From positions 22,580,501 to 22,644,500 of the forward strand of contig NC_080405.1 of NCBI RefSeq assembly GCF_030265065.1: DNA of 64,000 nt, given 5' to 3'. The notes beneath the pieces were generated by a model. The model was not told the origin of the DNA and ran no database searches. It was given only the letters and a program-made list of their open reading frames with translations. Position numbers and translations under genes: made by a program. Positions 50,037-60,451 of the stretch are shown here, piece after piece (within the stretch, counting starts at the first letter, position 1; every line of letters begins with the position of its first letter). Source of the stretch: Corythoichthys intestinalis (lineage: Eukaryota; Chordata; Actinopteri; Syngnathiformes; Syngnathidae).

Positions 50037-50989
50037 AATATGAATACCAAAACATGACTTGAGCAACTTCTTGACAAACTGTAACTGCTTGTTGTTTACT
50101 TCAGGTCTTCATAATAAACAGGTGTAATAATTACAAAGTCAGGTGACTTAATTTTGTTATTCTATTTGGAATATGCATTGACAATTTTTGGACAGTGTTG
50201 TAGACAAGAACTGGGACTGATAAGTTGCAATAGAGTTATTTCAAGTAATGCAATTTCTCCAATACGATATTTGAATTGACAGTTTAAAATCTTTAAATTA
50301 GTGCAAACAAGGCCCACCCTCTGACGGTGGCAGCAAATATTATATAATTATAAGTAATACACAAATACAAGATCACAATAAACGTGTCTTTGTCAAAGCA
50401 GTTTAAAACACTATTTACTGGCCTTGGGTAAATTGCCAGACAGGATAAATATGTGCTTTAAAGTTCTTGCATTTCCATTTTAAGTATTGCAAGTACTAGT
50501 CTCCAACACATTTTTTTTGAACTGACAGTTTAAAATCCTTTTAGTACAAAATGCCCACACTCTGGCAGGGGGCAGCAAATATTATAATACATAATACATT
50601 ATAAAAAGCTATATACTATATAAATACAAGATCAAAACAAAACCTGTATTTTTCAAAGCAGTTAAAAAACATCCAGTGGCCTTAGGTAAATGAAGGTGTA
50701 TAAATATGTACTTTACAGTTCTTGCATTTCTATTTTAGGTATTGCAACTTTTCCAACACTATTTGAATTGACAGTCTAAAGTCTACATAAGTGCAAATAA
50801 GAATATTATAATTTAAAAATAATAATAGAATATATAAATTCAACATTACAATGAAACGTGTCTTTGTCAAAGTGGTTTAAAAACAAAAACAAAAAAAAAA
50901 CGTCACTGGCCATAGTTAAATAGCCAGGCAGAATAAATATGTGCATTAAAGTTCTTGCATTTTCACAAGTTAAAAGCCCGCAGTTCATC

Positions 50990-51485
50990 GACGAGAAGGG
51001 CAGACCCAGATGGCGTCTGCTGCAGGGGCTTGTTTGAGTCCGACACAGGACAAATGGAACCACTCCATTGAACAAATTTTCTTTGTCAAATGATCCAAGA
51101 AGAGAGATGGTGACCAATCGGGATGTGTTGTCAGCAGGTTTACCTAGGAACACAACAGGTAGGTGAGTCGTAGTAGGCAAGCATTGCTACCGAGGCAGAT
51201 TTACACAACGGTGTAAAAAAACAAAAACGTATTGAAACCAAAAGTGGATAAAGCGTTTAACTTACAAGAGTAGAGATGACAGGAACACACTCTCATTCCA
51301 GCAGAAATATGATCATAAATGCTTTTCCGACGAACCGCTGCAATCCAGCCATCCGTCGTACCTTCGTGATCTGATATTTGGTCCTCCATGCAGGAAAACG
51401 GTGAAAAGTGAGTCCATTTTTCCTAACCCGTTTTTTTGTCGTAGGAGACGCTGTTGCACCCGGTAACGCAACAATAAGCACCCAT
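50990..51485 (-). pseudogene. THAP-domain relict, right arm (mirror copy)
   Basis: The mirror of the left-arm relict. The minus strand from ATG at 51485 gives the worn THAP start, and another frame gives ISDHEGTTDGWIAAVRRKSI and YDHISAGMRVCSCHLYS. The second exon (acceptor near 51153) has lost the EMLTTHPEW part by a small deletion. Not expected to work. Confidence 0.55.
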
Positions 51486-51731
51486 ATTTTCTTTCTAAAA
51501 CACCGAAAGAGTTAGCTTAGCACTACCACACGTTACAATCCGCATTGACTCTGCCGGCCCGGAAGTGAATCATATTGCCAGCATGGAGGCGCGTCCAAAC
51601 AATGACGTAGTATGTCCCATTCCCTATTAGTTGTCCTAAAGTTTTTCCTAATGAGGACAAAGCGTGTACCTGTACAGCGATTCTCACCTGGTGGATCAGG
51701 ACCTAAAAGTGGGTCACAAATACATATTGGG

Positions 51732-52771
51732 CAAGGGCGTAGGTTTGGTCTCAACATTGGTAGGGACGATAACCTGCACTTTTTGCTTGGGATGGCACAT
51801 TAATAAGACCAAACAGATTGGGTGAACGGGGGTCAGGGCTACAGTTCTCACGAATATGAACCTAATTAATTGATATGCTAAATCAGGGGTGCTCATTACG
51901 TCGATCACGATCGACCAGTCGATGGCATTGCTAGTGTGGGTAGCTCGCGGCATCCCCCGTCCAAATGTTTGTTTTTTTTTAAAAAAAATGTACTTAGTTA
52001 GTGATGATTATGTTGTATGTTGTGTTGTGTGAGGAACATATGAGGTTATGCAGCACACTTTTCTCTCTAAGCAGCTTCTTGCTCATATTTTCCTAGTTCA
52101 TAGTTTCCAACAGAGAGTTAACTACTGTACACTTCTCACAGTTTAATTAACGTAAACAGTGGTAAACACAAACAGCAGGACACTTCACTCTAAGGAGCTT
52201 CCTACTCGAGTTTTGCAGGTTAGCAAGTTGACACAGTTTAATGCTATTTATGCTAACTCTCATGCAGGTTGGACTTTCAGTAGCAAAATTAGTGGTGTGT
52301 TTCCCACCTCCACAACATTAGCGTCTTTTTAAATACCCACAGTTGCTGCTGCAAGCGGGGGAAAAAAACAACAACATATATCCTCTCCTTCGAAGGGGGT
52401 GGAGCAGCAGCATGTTGTCGACATGCATTTCTGTCGGGGCTGTGTGAGTGTGAGCGTGCGGGTGTGTGTCGGGAGTGGGTGAAGTCATCAGCCGATCAAA
52501 CGTGCGTTTGAGGGAGGAAAAAATGGACTGGCGCATTCAGCAAGTGAAAAGGGGTAAATGTAAGTTTGAACATAATGAAAATAATTAACTTAATCATGGT
52601 AGGGTCAATTCTATCCTTACAACATATGGGAAGACTATCTAAATGACCGAAAAAACTGAACTCATTATATAATGCATATAAGGTTACTTAAAAGTTGGTG
52701 GGGACAATTTGGGCATCCTGAAAAGTTGGTAGTGTTATGTCCCTACCGTCCTATGCAAACCTATGCCCTTG
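51732..52771. mobile_element. hAT-like element (CAAGGGCGTAGG ends)
   Basis: CAAGGGCGTAGGTTTG at 51732 mirrors CAAACCTATGCCCTTG ending at 52771. Flanks ATATTGGG (51724-51731) and ATTTTGGG (52772-52779) match at 7 of 8. Inside, CAGGGGTGCTCATTACGTCG at about 51886 looks like the tip of another hAT fragment. No transposase. Confidence 0.8.
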
Positions 52772-52825
52772 ATTTTGGGTGATCACAAATATGCAAAAAA
52801 ATAAAAAACAAATACACTAAATTCT

Positions 52826-52970
52826 CCATTGGTGTGATTGTGATGCGATTGGCTGGCAAGCGGTTCAGGGTGTGCCCCGCCTCCTGCCACTTGTTTGCCG
52901 GGATAGGCTCCAGCACCCCTGTGATCTCCGTGAGGATAAACAGTACAGAAGATGAATGGATATATACAGT
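52826..52970 (+). mobile_element. SINE-like / LINE-tail repeat
   Basis: The segment GCGATTGGCTGGCAAGCGGT, GTGCCCCGCCTCCTGCC, GGGATAGGCTCCAGCACCCC and GAGGATAAACAG...GATGAATGGAT is a well-known fish dispersed repeat ending in a simple ATGGA-type tail. I am sure it is repetitive; whether it counts as a SINE or the tail of a LINE is not settled here. Confidence 0.7.
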
Positions 52971-53459
52971 ACAACACTCTACAATACTGAAGCAACACAG
53001 TACATATAATAACGCGACAATAAATACTTCTTCCTCGCACCCAAACCACTAATTAAGGTGTAACTCAGTTTAAGGCTTGTGGACGTGTTGGCTAGTAATA
53101 TGCTTAATGTGCATGTTTTTAATAGCTCTTATAAAGACGGCTGGTGGCTTTGCAACAGTAGGGAAAAAACTACATTCATGAACTAGTAGAACAACTTCGT
53201 CGTAGTGCATTTTTCCCATTGCACTAGCATAACTGCATGTTACTACCAAGGCAAGATTTTACACATGGTTTATTGACATCTCTGTGCTCATAGTATTACC
53301 AGTGAAGCAATCTTTTTATAATTATATATATTATATATAACAATTTTATAATGCCACTAGTAAATACTCTATACTACTGCACAGTTTTGTGTACGGATTG
53401 TTGTTTAGCTTTCTTTATGTAATTGTTCTGTACTCTTTTATTTATACTGTGTGTATATA

Positions 53460-55089
53460 CAGTGCCTTGCAAAAGTATTCGGCCCCCTTGAACCTTGCAA
53501 CCTTTCACCACATTTCAGGCTTCAAACATAAAGATATAAAATTTTAATTTTTTGTCAAGAATCAACAACAAGGGGGACAAAATCGTGAAGTGGAACAAAA
53601 TTTATTGGATAATTTAAACTTTTTTAACAAATAAAAAACTGAAAAGTGGGGCGTGCAATATTATTCGGCCCCATTGCGTTAATCCTTTGAAGCGCCACCT
53701 TTTGCTCCAATTACAGCTGCAAGTCGCTTGGGGTATGTTTCTATCAGTTTTGCACATCGAGAGACTGACATTCTTGCCCATTCTTCCTTGCAAAACAGCT
53801 CGAGCTCAGTGAGGTTGGATGGAGAGTGTTTGTGAACAGCAGTCTTCAGCTCTTTCCACAGATTCTCGATTGGATTCAGGTCTGGACTTTGACTTGGCCA
53901 TTCTAACACCTGGATACGTTTATTTTTGAACCATTCCATTGTAGATTTGGCTTTATGTTTTGGATCATTGTCCTGTTGGAAGATAAATCTCCGTCCCAGT
54001 CTCAGGTCTTGTGCAGATACCAACAGGTTTTCTTCCAGAATGTTCCTGTATTTGGCTGCATCCATCTTCCCGTCAATTTTAACCATCTTCCCTGTCCCTG
54101 CTGAAGAAAAGCAGGCCCAAACCATGATGCTGCCACCACCATGTTTGACAGTGGGGATGGTGTGTTCAGGGTGATGAGCTGTGTTGCTTTTACGCCAAAC
54201 ATATCGTTTTGCATTGTGGCCAAAAAGTTCAATTTTGGTTTCATCTGACCAGAGCACCTTCTTCCACATGTTTGGTGTGTCTCCCAGGTGGCTTGTGGCA
54301 AACTTTAAACGAGACTTTTTATGGATATCTTTGAGAAATGGCTTTCTTCTTGCCACTCTTCCATAAAGGCCAGATTTGTGCAGTGTACGACTGATTGTTG
54401 TCCTATGGACAGACTCTCCCACCGCAGCTGTAGATCTCTGCAGTTCATCCAGAGTGATCATGGGCCTCTTGGCTGCATCTCTGATCAGTTTTCTCCTTGT
54501 TTGAGAAGAAAGTTTGGAAGGACGGCCGGGTCTTGGTAGATTTGCAGTGGTCTGATGCTCCTTCCATTTCAATATGATGGCTTGCACAGTGCTCCTTGAG
54601 ATGTTTAAAGCTTGGGAAATCTTTTTGTATCCAAATCCGGCTTTAAACTTCTCCACAACAGTATCTCGGACCTGCCTGGTGTGTTCCTTGGTTTTCATAA
54701 TGCTCTCTGCACTTTAAACAGAACCCTGAGACTATCACAGAGCAGGTGCATTTATACGGACACTTGATTACACACAGGTGGATTCTATTTATCATCATCG
54801 GTCATTTAGGACAACATTGGATCATTCAGAGATCCTCACTGAACTTCTGGAGTGAGTTTGCTGCACTGAAAGTAAAGGGGCCAAATAATATTGCACGCCC
54901 CACTTTTCAGTTTTTTATTTGTTAAAAAAGTTTAAATTATCCAATAAATGTTGTTCCACTTCACGATTGTGTCCCACTTGTTGTTGATTCTTGACAAAAA
55001 ATTAAAATTTTATATCTTTATGTTTGAAGCCTGAAATGTGGCGAAAGGTTGCAAGGTTCAAGGGGGCCGAATACTTTTGCAAGGCACTG
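53460..55089 (-). mobile_element. Tc1-like element, complete ends and intact transposase
   Basis: CAGTGCCTTGCAAAAGTATT at 53460 mirrors its copy ending at 55089, flanked by TA (53458-53459 and 55090-55091). The terminal repeats are ~210 bp (53460-53675 and 54878-55089) and differ at only a few bases. Each has an outer TATTCGGCCCCC and an inner TATTATTCGGCCCC-type block. It is the best-preserved mobile element in the window and is probably young. Confidence 0.95.
53679..54698 (-). CDS. Tc1-like DD34E transposase, intact
   Basis: A 339-residue frame with no internal stop, beginning MKTKEHTRQVRDTVVEKF. Residues 1-115 form the two helix-turn-helix units (YKKISQALNISRSTVQAIIL is the first) that would bind the terminal repeats. 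Catalytic residues are Asp152 ([11 protein letters not shown]), Asp243 (FQQDNDPKHKA) and Glu278 ([11 protein letters not shown]), with 34 residues between the last two. HGGGSIMVWACFSSAGTGKM is the glycine-rich block. With both terminal repeats complete, this copy looks intact; whether it is expressed or active is unknown. Confidence 0.95.
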   Translation of the reverse strand: MKTKEHTRQVRDTVVEKFKAGFGYKKISQALNISRSTVQAIILKWKEHQTTANLPRPGRPSKLSSQTRRKLIRDAAKRPMITLDELQRSTAAVGESVHRTTISRTLHKSGLYGRVARRKPFLKDIHKKSRLKFATSHLGDTPNMWKKVLWSDETKIELFGHNAKRYVWRKSNTAHHPEHTIPTVKHGGGSIMVWACFSSAGTGKMVKIDGKMDAAKYRNILEENLLVSAQDLRLGRRFIFQQDNDPKHKAKSTMEWFKNKRIQVLEWPSQSPDLNPIENLWKELKTAVHKHSPSNLTELELFCKEEWARMSVSRCAKLIETYPKRLAAVIGAKGGASKD

Positions 55090-55106
55090 TATATATATAC
55101 AGTATA

Positions 55107-55462
55107 TAAGCTCAGGTCCTGGGAGCTTGAGGGTCCTGCGCAGGATCTTAGCTGTCCCTAGGATTGCGCTCTTCTGAATGGAGATGTCGGACGTTGTTCC
55201 TGGTAGTATCTGTTGGAGCCATGCACCCAGCATGGGGGTTACTGCCTCTAGTGTCCCAATCACTACTGGCACCACTCTTGCCTTCACGCCCCACATTTTC
55301 TCCAACTCTTCCTTCAACCCTTGATATTTCTCCCTTTTTTCCTGATGTTGCTATCGCTCGGGATTGCTACATCTATCACTACTTCACTACTGCTGTCTTC
55401 TGATGTTTATCCACCACCACTATGTCAGGCTGGTTGGCCATCACCAGTTTGTCTGTCTATAT
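55107..55462 (-). mobile_element. LINE fragment (end of reverse-transcriptase frame)
   Basis: Minus strand: TDKLVMANQPDIVVVDKHQK, then a frame change, then RKSWRKCGA / LKEELEKMWGVKARVVPVVI, GTLEAVTPMLGAWLQQI and ISIQKSAILGTAKILRRTLKL PG. These are the closing residues of a non-LTR retrotransposon common in fish, possibly of the R4/Dong group (recalled, not checked). The piece is cut on the left next to the Tc1 element and on the right by the hAT element at 55463. Confidence 0.75.
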
Positions 55463-56559
55463 CAGTGCTTCTCAATTATTTTCTGTTACGCCCCCCCAAG
55501 GAAGACGTAAATGTTGCGCGCCCCCCCCAACTCATGCCACCACTGTAAATAGTATCATTCGTCTATATTACTATTATAAGTACGCCTCAGCCTAACATTG
55601 TGTCCTTTTTTTTCTATTAAAGAAAAAAAGTAACATAGATCAACTTATAATAAAGTATAACTTTTTTAACATTGTGTTGCTTGTAACAGAAAAGACTTAA
55701 CGCGCATCAATTTGCCTGAAGTTAAAAAAAAAAAAAAGTCACATCCAAACTGTAAAAATACACTCAAGGTACATTTTTGACCATTTGATACTGAAAAATA
55801 AAATGTAATAAAATCAGTAAATAATAACGAATTCAAATTGATTAGACACATTTACTCTTCAGGACAACGTGCCAAAACATTTGACCGAAAAACAAAACTG
55901 AATAGAAGGGGGGGGAAAAAGTCTTTGGACAGAAGGAAAGTTTTTATTTTCGCTGATTCACCACAGTGCTCACTGGTTTACTGATATAACACTGACAAAG
56001 CGGGACGATTGTGACAATTGGCAATATTCGGCACATTTTCGCTGAAAAACAATCAAGCGACTTATCAATGAGATTGAGGTCGAATGTCTTTAAGTGGCGT
56101 CTTAACTGATTTGGCTTCTCCGCTATAATCATTTTTAGACTCAGTAAACAGTGGTCTTTCCTCATTTCCCACTATATTAAAAGTCAAAGGCAAACGGCCG
56201 CAAAAAAGCGCATTCTCGGCGGCCGAGGTAGAACCGTAGGTGAGGGCGGTGGTCGTGACGATCCCAAGCCGAAAACGGCACTTCTCGGCCGGACACGTGA
56301 GAACCGAAGAAGACAGTGGGTCGCTGCGTGAGTCCAGCTCTGCATGAGTCTCTTCCGTGTGCTCTTGCTTACTTCAAAAATACTGCACGCACTTTGAAAA
56401 TGAGAGCGCCACTGCCACCCACGGAGTGGATGTGCAAGTACACTTTATTCTAGTACGGCAAAAAAAAATAAAAAAAATAAAAGCATGTTCCCCGAGGTCA
56501 CTCGCGCCCCCCCTGGCATCGCTCTGCGCCCCCCTGGGGGCACCATTTGAGAAGTACTG
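55463..56559. mobile_element. hAT-like element (CAGTGCTTCTCAA ends) with exact target duplication
   Basis: CAGTGCTTCTCAATTATTTT at 55463 mirrors CATTTGAGAAGTACTG ending at 56559. Flanks are an exact GTCTATAT (55455-55462 and 56560-56567). C-runs (CGCCCCCC) mark both subterminal regions. No transposase. Confidence 0.92.

Positions 56560-56562
<3 letters not shown>

Positions 56563-56622
<60 letters not shown>
56563..56622. repeat. (TA)n microsatellite, 60 bp
   Basis: About 30 uninterrupted units between two hAT elements. Confidence 0.97.
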
Positions 56623-56624
<2 letters not shown>

Positions 56625-57290
56625 AATGTATATATTAGGGCTGTCAAAATTATCGCGTTAACGCGCGGTAATTAATTTTTTAAATTAATCACGTTAAAAT
56701 ATTTGACGCAATTAATGCACATGTCCCGCTCAGACAGTATTCTGCCTTTTGGTAAGTTTTACAGCAAGGCTTTTTGTGCTGTCTAACAGCGAACTCTTGT
56801 GGTCGCTTTGCGACATGGTTTATTTTTTTCTTGCCAGTTCAATATGGCTGCACGACGTTTCGGGCTGACGCCGACGTTGTAATGTTGTGCTTATATGATC
56901 CTTGGACAAGATTTGTCCGTAAGTATGGTTGTTGTAAAGAATGTACATATTATGTTAGTAAGCGAAATGTTCTATTTTTTGTATGAGACGCTTTTTGTTT
57001 ATGTTTAGTGAACCTGTATAGCGTGCTAAGCTAACGTTGTTGCTAATGCAATGCTTGTGTACTTTTTTTTTTTTTGTAGTTTTACGACGGTCTAAAGAGG
57101 ACAATGGTTTGAGGCTATTTTATTAATACATCAGATGAAAAAGGAAGAAGTCTGATTATTAAGGCGTCGTTCACTAGCTGTCTAGCTTTGGAAAAAGTAG
57201 ACGCTTCGGAGTGAGGACAGCATAGACAGATTTAAATGACAGTAGAGTGAAATGCCCACTACAGTCCTTATGTACCGTATGTTGAATGTA

Positions 57291-57362
57291 CAATGGGGAG
57301 AACAAGTATTTGATACACTGCCAATGGATTGGCAGTGTATCAAATACTTGTTCTCCCCACTG
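57291..57362. mobile_element. near-perfect palindromic Tc1-derived mini-MITE, 72 bp
   Basis: The left half CAATGGGGAGAACAAGTATT... and the right half ...ATACTTGTTCTCCCCACTG pair over about 35 bp with a loop of a few bases. TA flanks both ends. The tips match the element at 16011-17595. Confidence 0.93.
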
Positions 57363-57412
57363 TATATATCCATCTTGTGTCTTATCTTTCCATTCCAACA
57401 ATTTATTTTACA

Positions 57413-57413
<1 letters not shown>

Positions 57414-57493
<80 letters not shown>
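57414..57493. repeat. (AT)n microsatellite, 80 bp
   Basis: About 40 AT units, self-complementary and able to extrude a cruciform. The YIYIYI open frames across it are artefacts. Confidence 0.98.
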
Positions 57494-57497
<4 letters not shown>

Positions 57498-57616
57498 ACA
57501 GAAAAATATGGCATATTTTATAGATGGTTTGAATTGCGATTAATTGCGATTAATTACGATTAATTAATTTTTAAGTTGTAATTAACTCGATTAAAAATTT
57601 TAATCGTTTGAAAGCC

Positions 57617-57620
<4 letters not shown>

Positions 57621-57651
<31 letters not shown>
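57621..57651. repeat. (TA)n microsatellite, ~31 bp
   Basis: Simple TA repeat between the hAT element and copy C of the GGCGGAAAACAC family. Confidence 0.95.
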
Positions 57652-57653
<2 letters not shown>

Positions 57654-57654
57654 T

Positions 57655-58984
57655 CTTGCAGCCCTCTTTAAGATAAACTGCTGTATCTAAAGCCAAAAGA
57701 ACTGTTGTGTTAGATACAACAATATGTCTATATGCTGCCATAGCAGTTTCATGGCGCATTAAGCCCCCGAACTATTTTTAATTTGTCCATTTTACCCTGG
57801 AGACACCCATTTACAGAGACTGCGCAACCACTTTGTTTCAGCCCAGAAATAAAAAGAAAGTAATTATATTTTTTATGTGTAATGTCTATCATTTTTAGCT
57901 TAGAATCATTAATTGATGTCTAATATTTAGTTATAAAAAAAAAAAGAGCGACTTCAAAAAATTATTCACTCACATATTTTAAACTTTTAAACAAATTACG
58001 TCACAATGAAAAAAGTAGTGTCTGTAAATAGGTCACAGATGTCTACCTCATGTCACGTATTAATGTTTCAGCTATTAATGTATTAATGTTTCTGCCATTA
58101 ATGTCTCATCTTCTTGCATGTGTAATATTTCAGCTAGTAATGTTTCATCATATTGCTCCACACTCATACATCACAAAACCCTTTATTATGTCGCTTCATA
58201 CTCATGCATCACAAAGTCCTTTATTATGTCATAAAGAATAACTGAGAAAACTATAAAAGCCTCGAGCAGACAACATCCAGTGTCAGGTCGTTAGCAATTA
58301 AACATAGCCTTACATGTCAACTTGCCATTATCGCTTGACCTGATAGTTTTCCCTTGCCTGTCAACATCAATAAAATTCTGTGTCTGCGATACGCAACTGG
58401 GTCCTCCGTCTCGTACATGACACCTCATAACTATCGCATAATTGTATTTTTTTTTTTATTACTGTCACATTTTCCCCGATATTTTAGATCATAAATAATT
58501 GATCCAAACAAAGAAAAAATGGGAAAAAAAACATTTAAAAGGGTAAATATTTGAAAGAGATAATGTCGACCACTCCTTGACGTCTGCGATTTCTGCATTG
58601 CGACCCTTGTTATATTACCGTCTTCCACCAATAAACTCCCCAAAAAGTATGGCTGTGGCCATTCACAGTTGTATCTTGACACTTGGTGATAACTTGCTAC
58701 AATGAGTTTTTGGATCAAAATTGGGTAAGTACGCGATAATATCTCATTAAAATAATGGTGTCTTTAATTATGCTCTCTCATGCTCTCACCTTGAGTTAGG
58801 GTTTAGGGGTTAATTTTTTTTTTAAATGCCCTCCAGCTCAAAAAATTTCTTCCACCAGAAAATAGTGATTTTAAGCTTTCCAATGATGTATTACGCATGC
58901 ACAATTTTGAAATTTGGCCAAATTGGGGGTCTCAGAGCGGAACTTCAAGCCGCCTGAGTATTTTCCACCATATATACTAGTATA
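57655..58984. mobile_element. unclassified inverted-repeat element (GGCGGAAAACAC family), copy C, split by a solo LTR
   Basis: It aligns with copy B from CTGCTGTAT...AAGCCAAAAGAACTG through CTCAGAGCGGAACTTCAAG to TATTTTCCACCATATATA. The left tip is missing. The alignment is broken only by the solo LTR at 58051-58422. Confidence 0.7.
58051..58422 (+). mobile_element. solo LTR of a retrovirus-like element (fossil)
   Basis: It runs from TGTCACG to ...ACATGACA with an exact 5-bp duplication CCTCA (58046-58050 and 58423-58427). TATAAAAG near 58250 and AATAAA near 58369 fit promoter and polyadenylation positions. No internal part remains. Copy B of the host repeat shows the empty site (TACCTCATTACTATC near 19502), confirming the boundaries. 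Probably Gypsy-type by duplication length. Confidence 0.82.
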
Positions 58985-59560
58985 CATACATGTACACACC
59001 AAGAGACATCATAGAGTTGTCCATCAAAGAGGTGGCACCTATTTAGGAGCTTTAACATAACGCTTAACAAAACTGTGCATGTGAAATTTGTTCTTACGCT
59101 TCTTGAGTTATGTGTCACTGCCGTGCGAATGATAGACCCTCCCAGCCAAAATGAATTAGTCTAACAGCGTCCAGTAAGAGTTCAGGTCTGCGTAATAGTT
59201 TTGTACTAGTGTGCACTTGCACAATTCACATCATGGCAGTACAATCTGTCTTACATTGTATTGTTAGGATATGAATAAAATGTGTGTAGGATTGTATTTT
59301 TATAATGCACAGTTCACTTCATTACAGTGCATCATGTTACATTGTATTAGTGAGAAGTGATTTGTGCAAGCTTGCTTTGATCATGATTTTCTTGTGTAAT
59401 TTTATATCAAAAATATATATTCCTACGAGTGCATTTAATTGTCTTGCCAGTGAGTACTAAAGATCAGTACTGTAGACAAATACAACTACTATTACACGGA
59501 TGTGTAAATTAAAATAACCGCCATGCATGATTTTGTTCAGAATTACGGTAAACCGCTAAA
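58985..59560. other. intergenic sequence, nothing recognised
   Basis: AT-rich sequence without paired repeats or exons. Confidence 0.4.
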
Positions 59561-59720
59561 TAGGCTCCACCCCCCTCTTTGATAGAAAACTCTGTGATGT
59601 TGCCTAGCTGTTGAAAAGCTTTTGACCCAGAAGCCAGAGAAGGAGAGAAACAGAGAGAAGAAAGAACATACACACCAAACGGAATAACTCGAAGGGACCC
59701 TGGAATATTCTAGCGTTAAG
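59560..59720 (+). other. candidate 5' untranslated first exon and promoter of a gene continuing right
   Basis: A sharp rise in CpG starts near 59560 and continues to about 60450. A purine-rich stretch (59630-59700) ends at CTAGCGTTAAG followed by GTAAGCG, a strong donor at 59720/59721. No ATG-initiated frame of note is present. The gene itself is beyond the window; its identity is unknown. Confidence 0.4.
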
Positions 59721-60384
59721 GTAAGCGCGTTTATGAAGCTTAATGAATGATATAATATTGGTGTTTTTGTCGCGGAAATAGCGGGTGCACTGCAGCGTTG
59801 GTAAAAGGAGTGGTCGTGGTCATGTCCATCGGGAGACCCCCGATACGACTCACGCAGGCTTCGCTTCCAAAGTCAGCTTTTTTTCTTTCCTTTCGCTCAC
59901 TCTTAACGCTTCCAGCCAATAAATGCCACACAGCAAACTCTCAAAGCGACTAATAAGCGTTTACATGTACCGCTATACGAGCGTAAACGGCCGCTAAATC
60001 CGAGCGGTTGCTAGGCTAAAGTTAGCTCGAGCCGCCGTCGTGGGTTATTGTGATGCTAACGTAGGGCGACAGCCGAACCAGGTCACACGGCCACCAAGAG
60101 CGGAGTGGGCCTGATTTGATGTCCGACGTTGTCATTTATCACCGTTTGCGTGGAGCAACAACGTGCAGCCCAGGCGTTCCTTTTGTTCGCGGAGTCATTT
60201 TTTTTTATATGGCCAACGTACGTTTCGATGATTCCGGAGACTTGTTGAAATGGGAAATCAGAATCTCACATGACTCCTAGTTTAGCAGCTCAGCTGGGTT
60301 CTGTTCTTGTTCCCTATTGTAGTGGTGCTTGTGTGCATTGACCTAGATATCTTATCTCGTGTGTTTGCTTCGCTTGCACATCAG

Positions 60385-60451
60385 CGTTGGATGCGGGCGA
60401 TCGAATCACCTCGACAACGTCCGTAAAGGAGGACCTGGGACGCCGTGCGAG
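60385..60451 (+). other. candidate second untranslated exon
   Basis: CGCTTGCACATCAG precedes 60385 as an acceptor and GCGAG/GTAAAC at 60451/60452 is a good donor. The 67-bp exon has an ATG (60391) that reaches a stop after 11 codons, so it is likely untranslated or carries a short upstream frame. Confidence 0.4.

Larger units (their letters stand above)
49352..51629. mobile_element. large inverted repeat carrying two THAP-domain relicts
   Basis: TAATAGGGAATGGGACGTAC at 49352 is mirrored by the end at 51629. Arms of roughly 540 bp (49352-49890 and 51090-51629) flank a centre holding about three diverged ~240-bp tandem units (50220-50960), each with a ...CAAATATTATAAT... and a TTCTTGCATTTC block. 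Each arm starts a THAP-type zinc finger reading inward. THAP domains begin DNA-binding regions of P-element-like transposases. No catalytic part is seen. Confidence 0.7.
56636..57619. mobile_element. hAT-like element (TAGGGCTGTCAAA ends) with a mini-MITE and AT repeat inside
   Basis: TAGGGCTGTCAAAATTATCG at 56636 is mirrored by TAATCGTTTGAAAGCCCTA ending at 57619. Flanks GTATATAT and ATATATAT agree at 7 of 8, though the sequence is simple. Subterminal GCGATTAATT repeats occur on the right. It carries the hairpin at 57291-57362 and a long (AT)n. Confidence 0.8.

Noticed and set aside
55018-55317. Single 99-residue host-like ORF
   Set aside because: It is the end of a LINE reading frame that runs on into the terminal repeat of the neighbouring Tc1 element.
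56357-57543. Open frames with long YIYIYI runs
   Set aside because: They are translations of TA/AT microsatellites.
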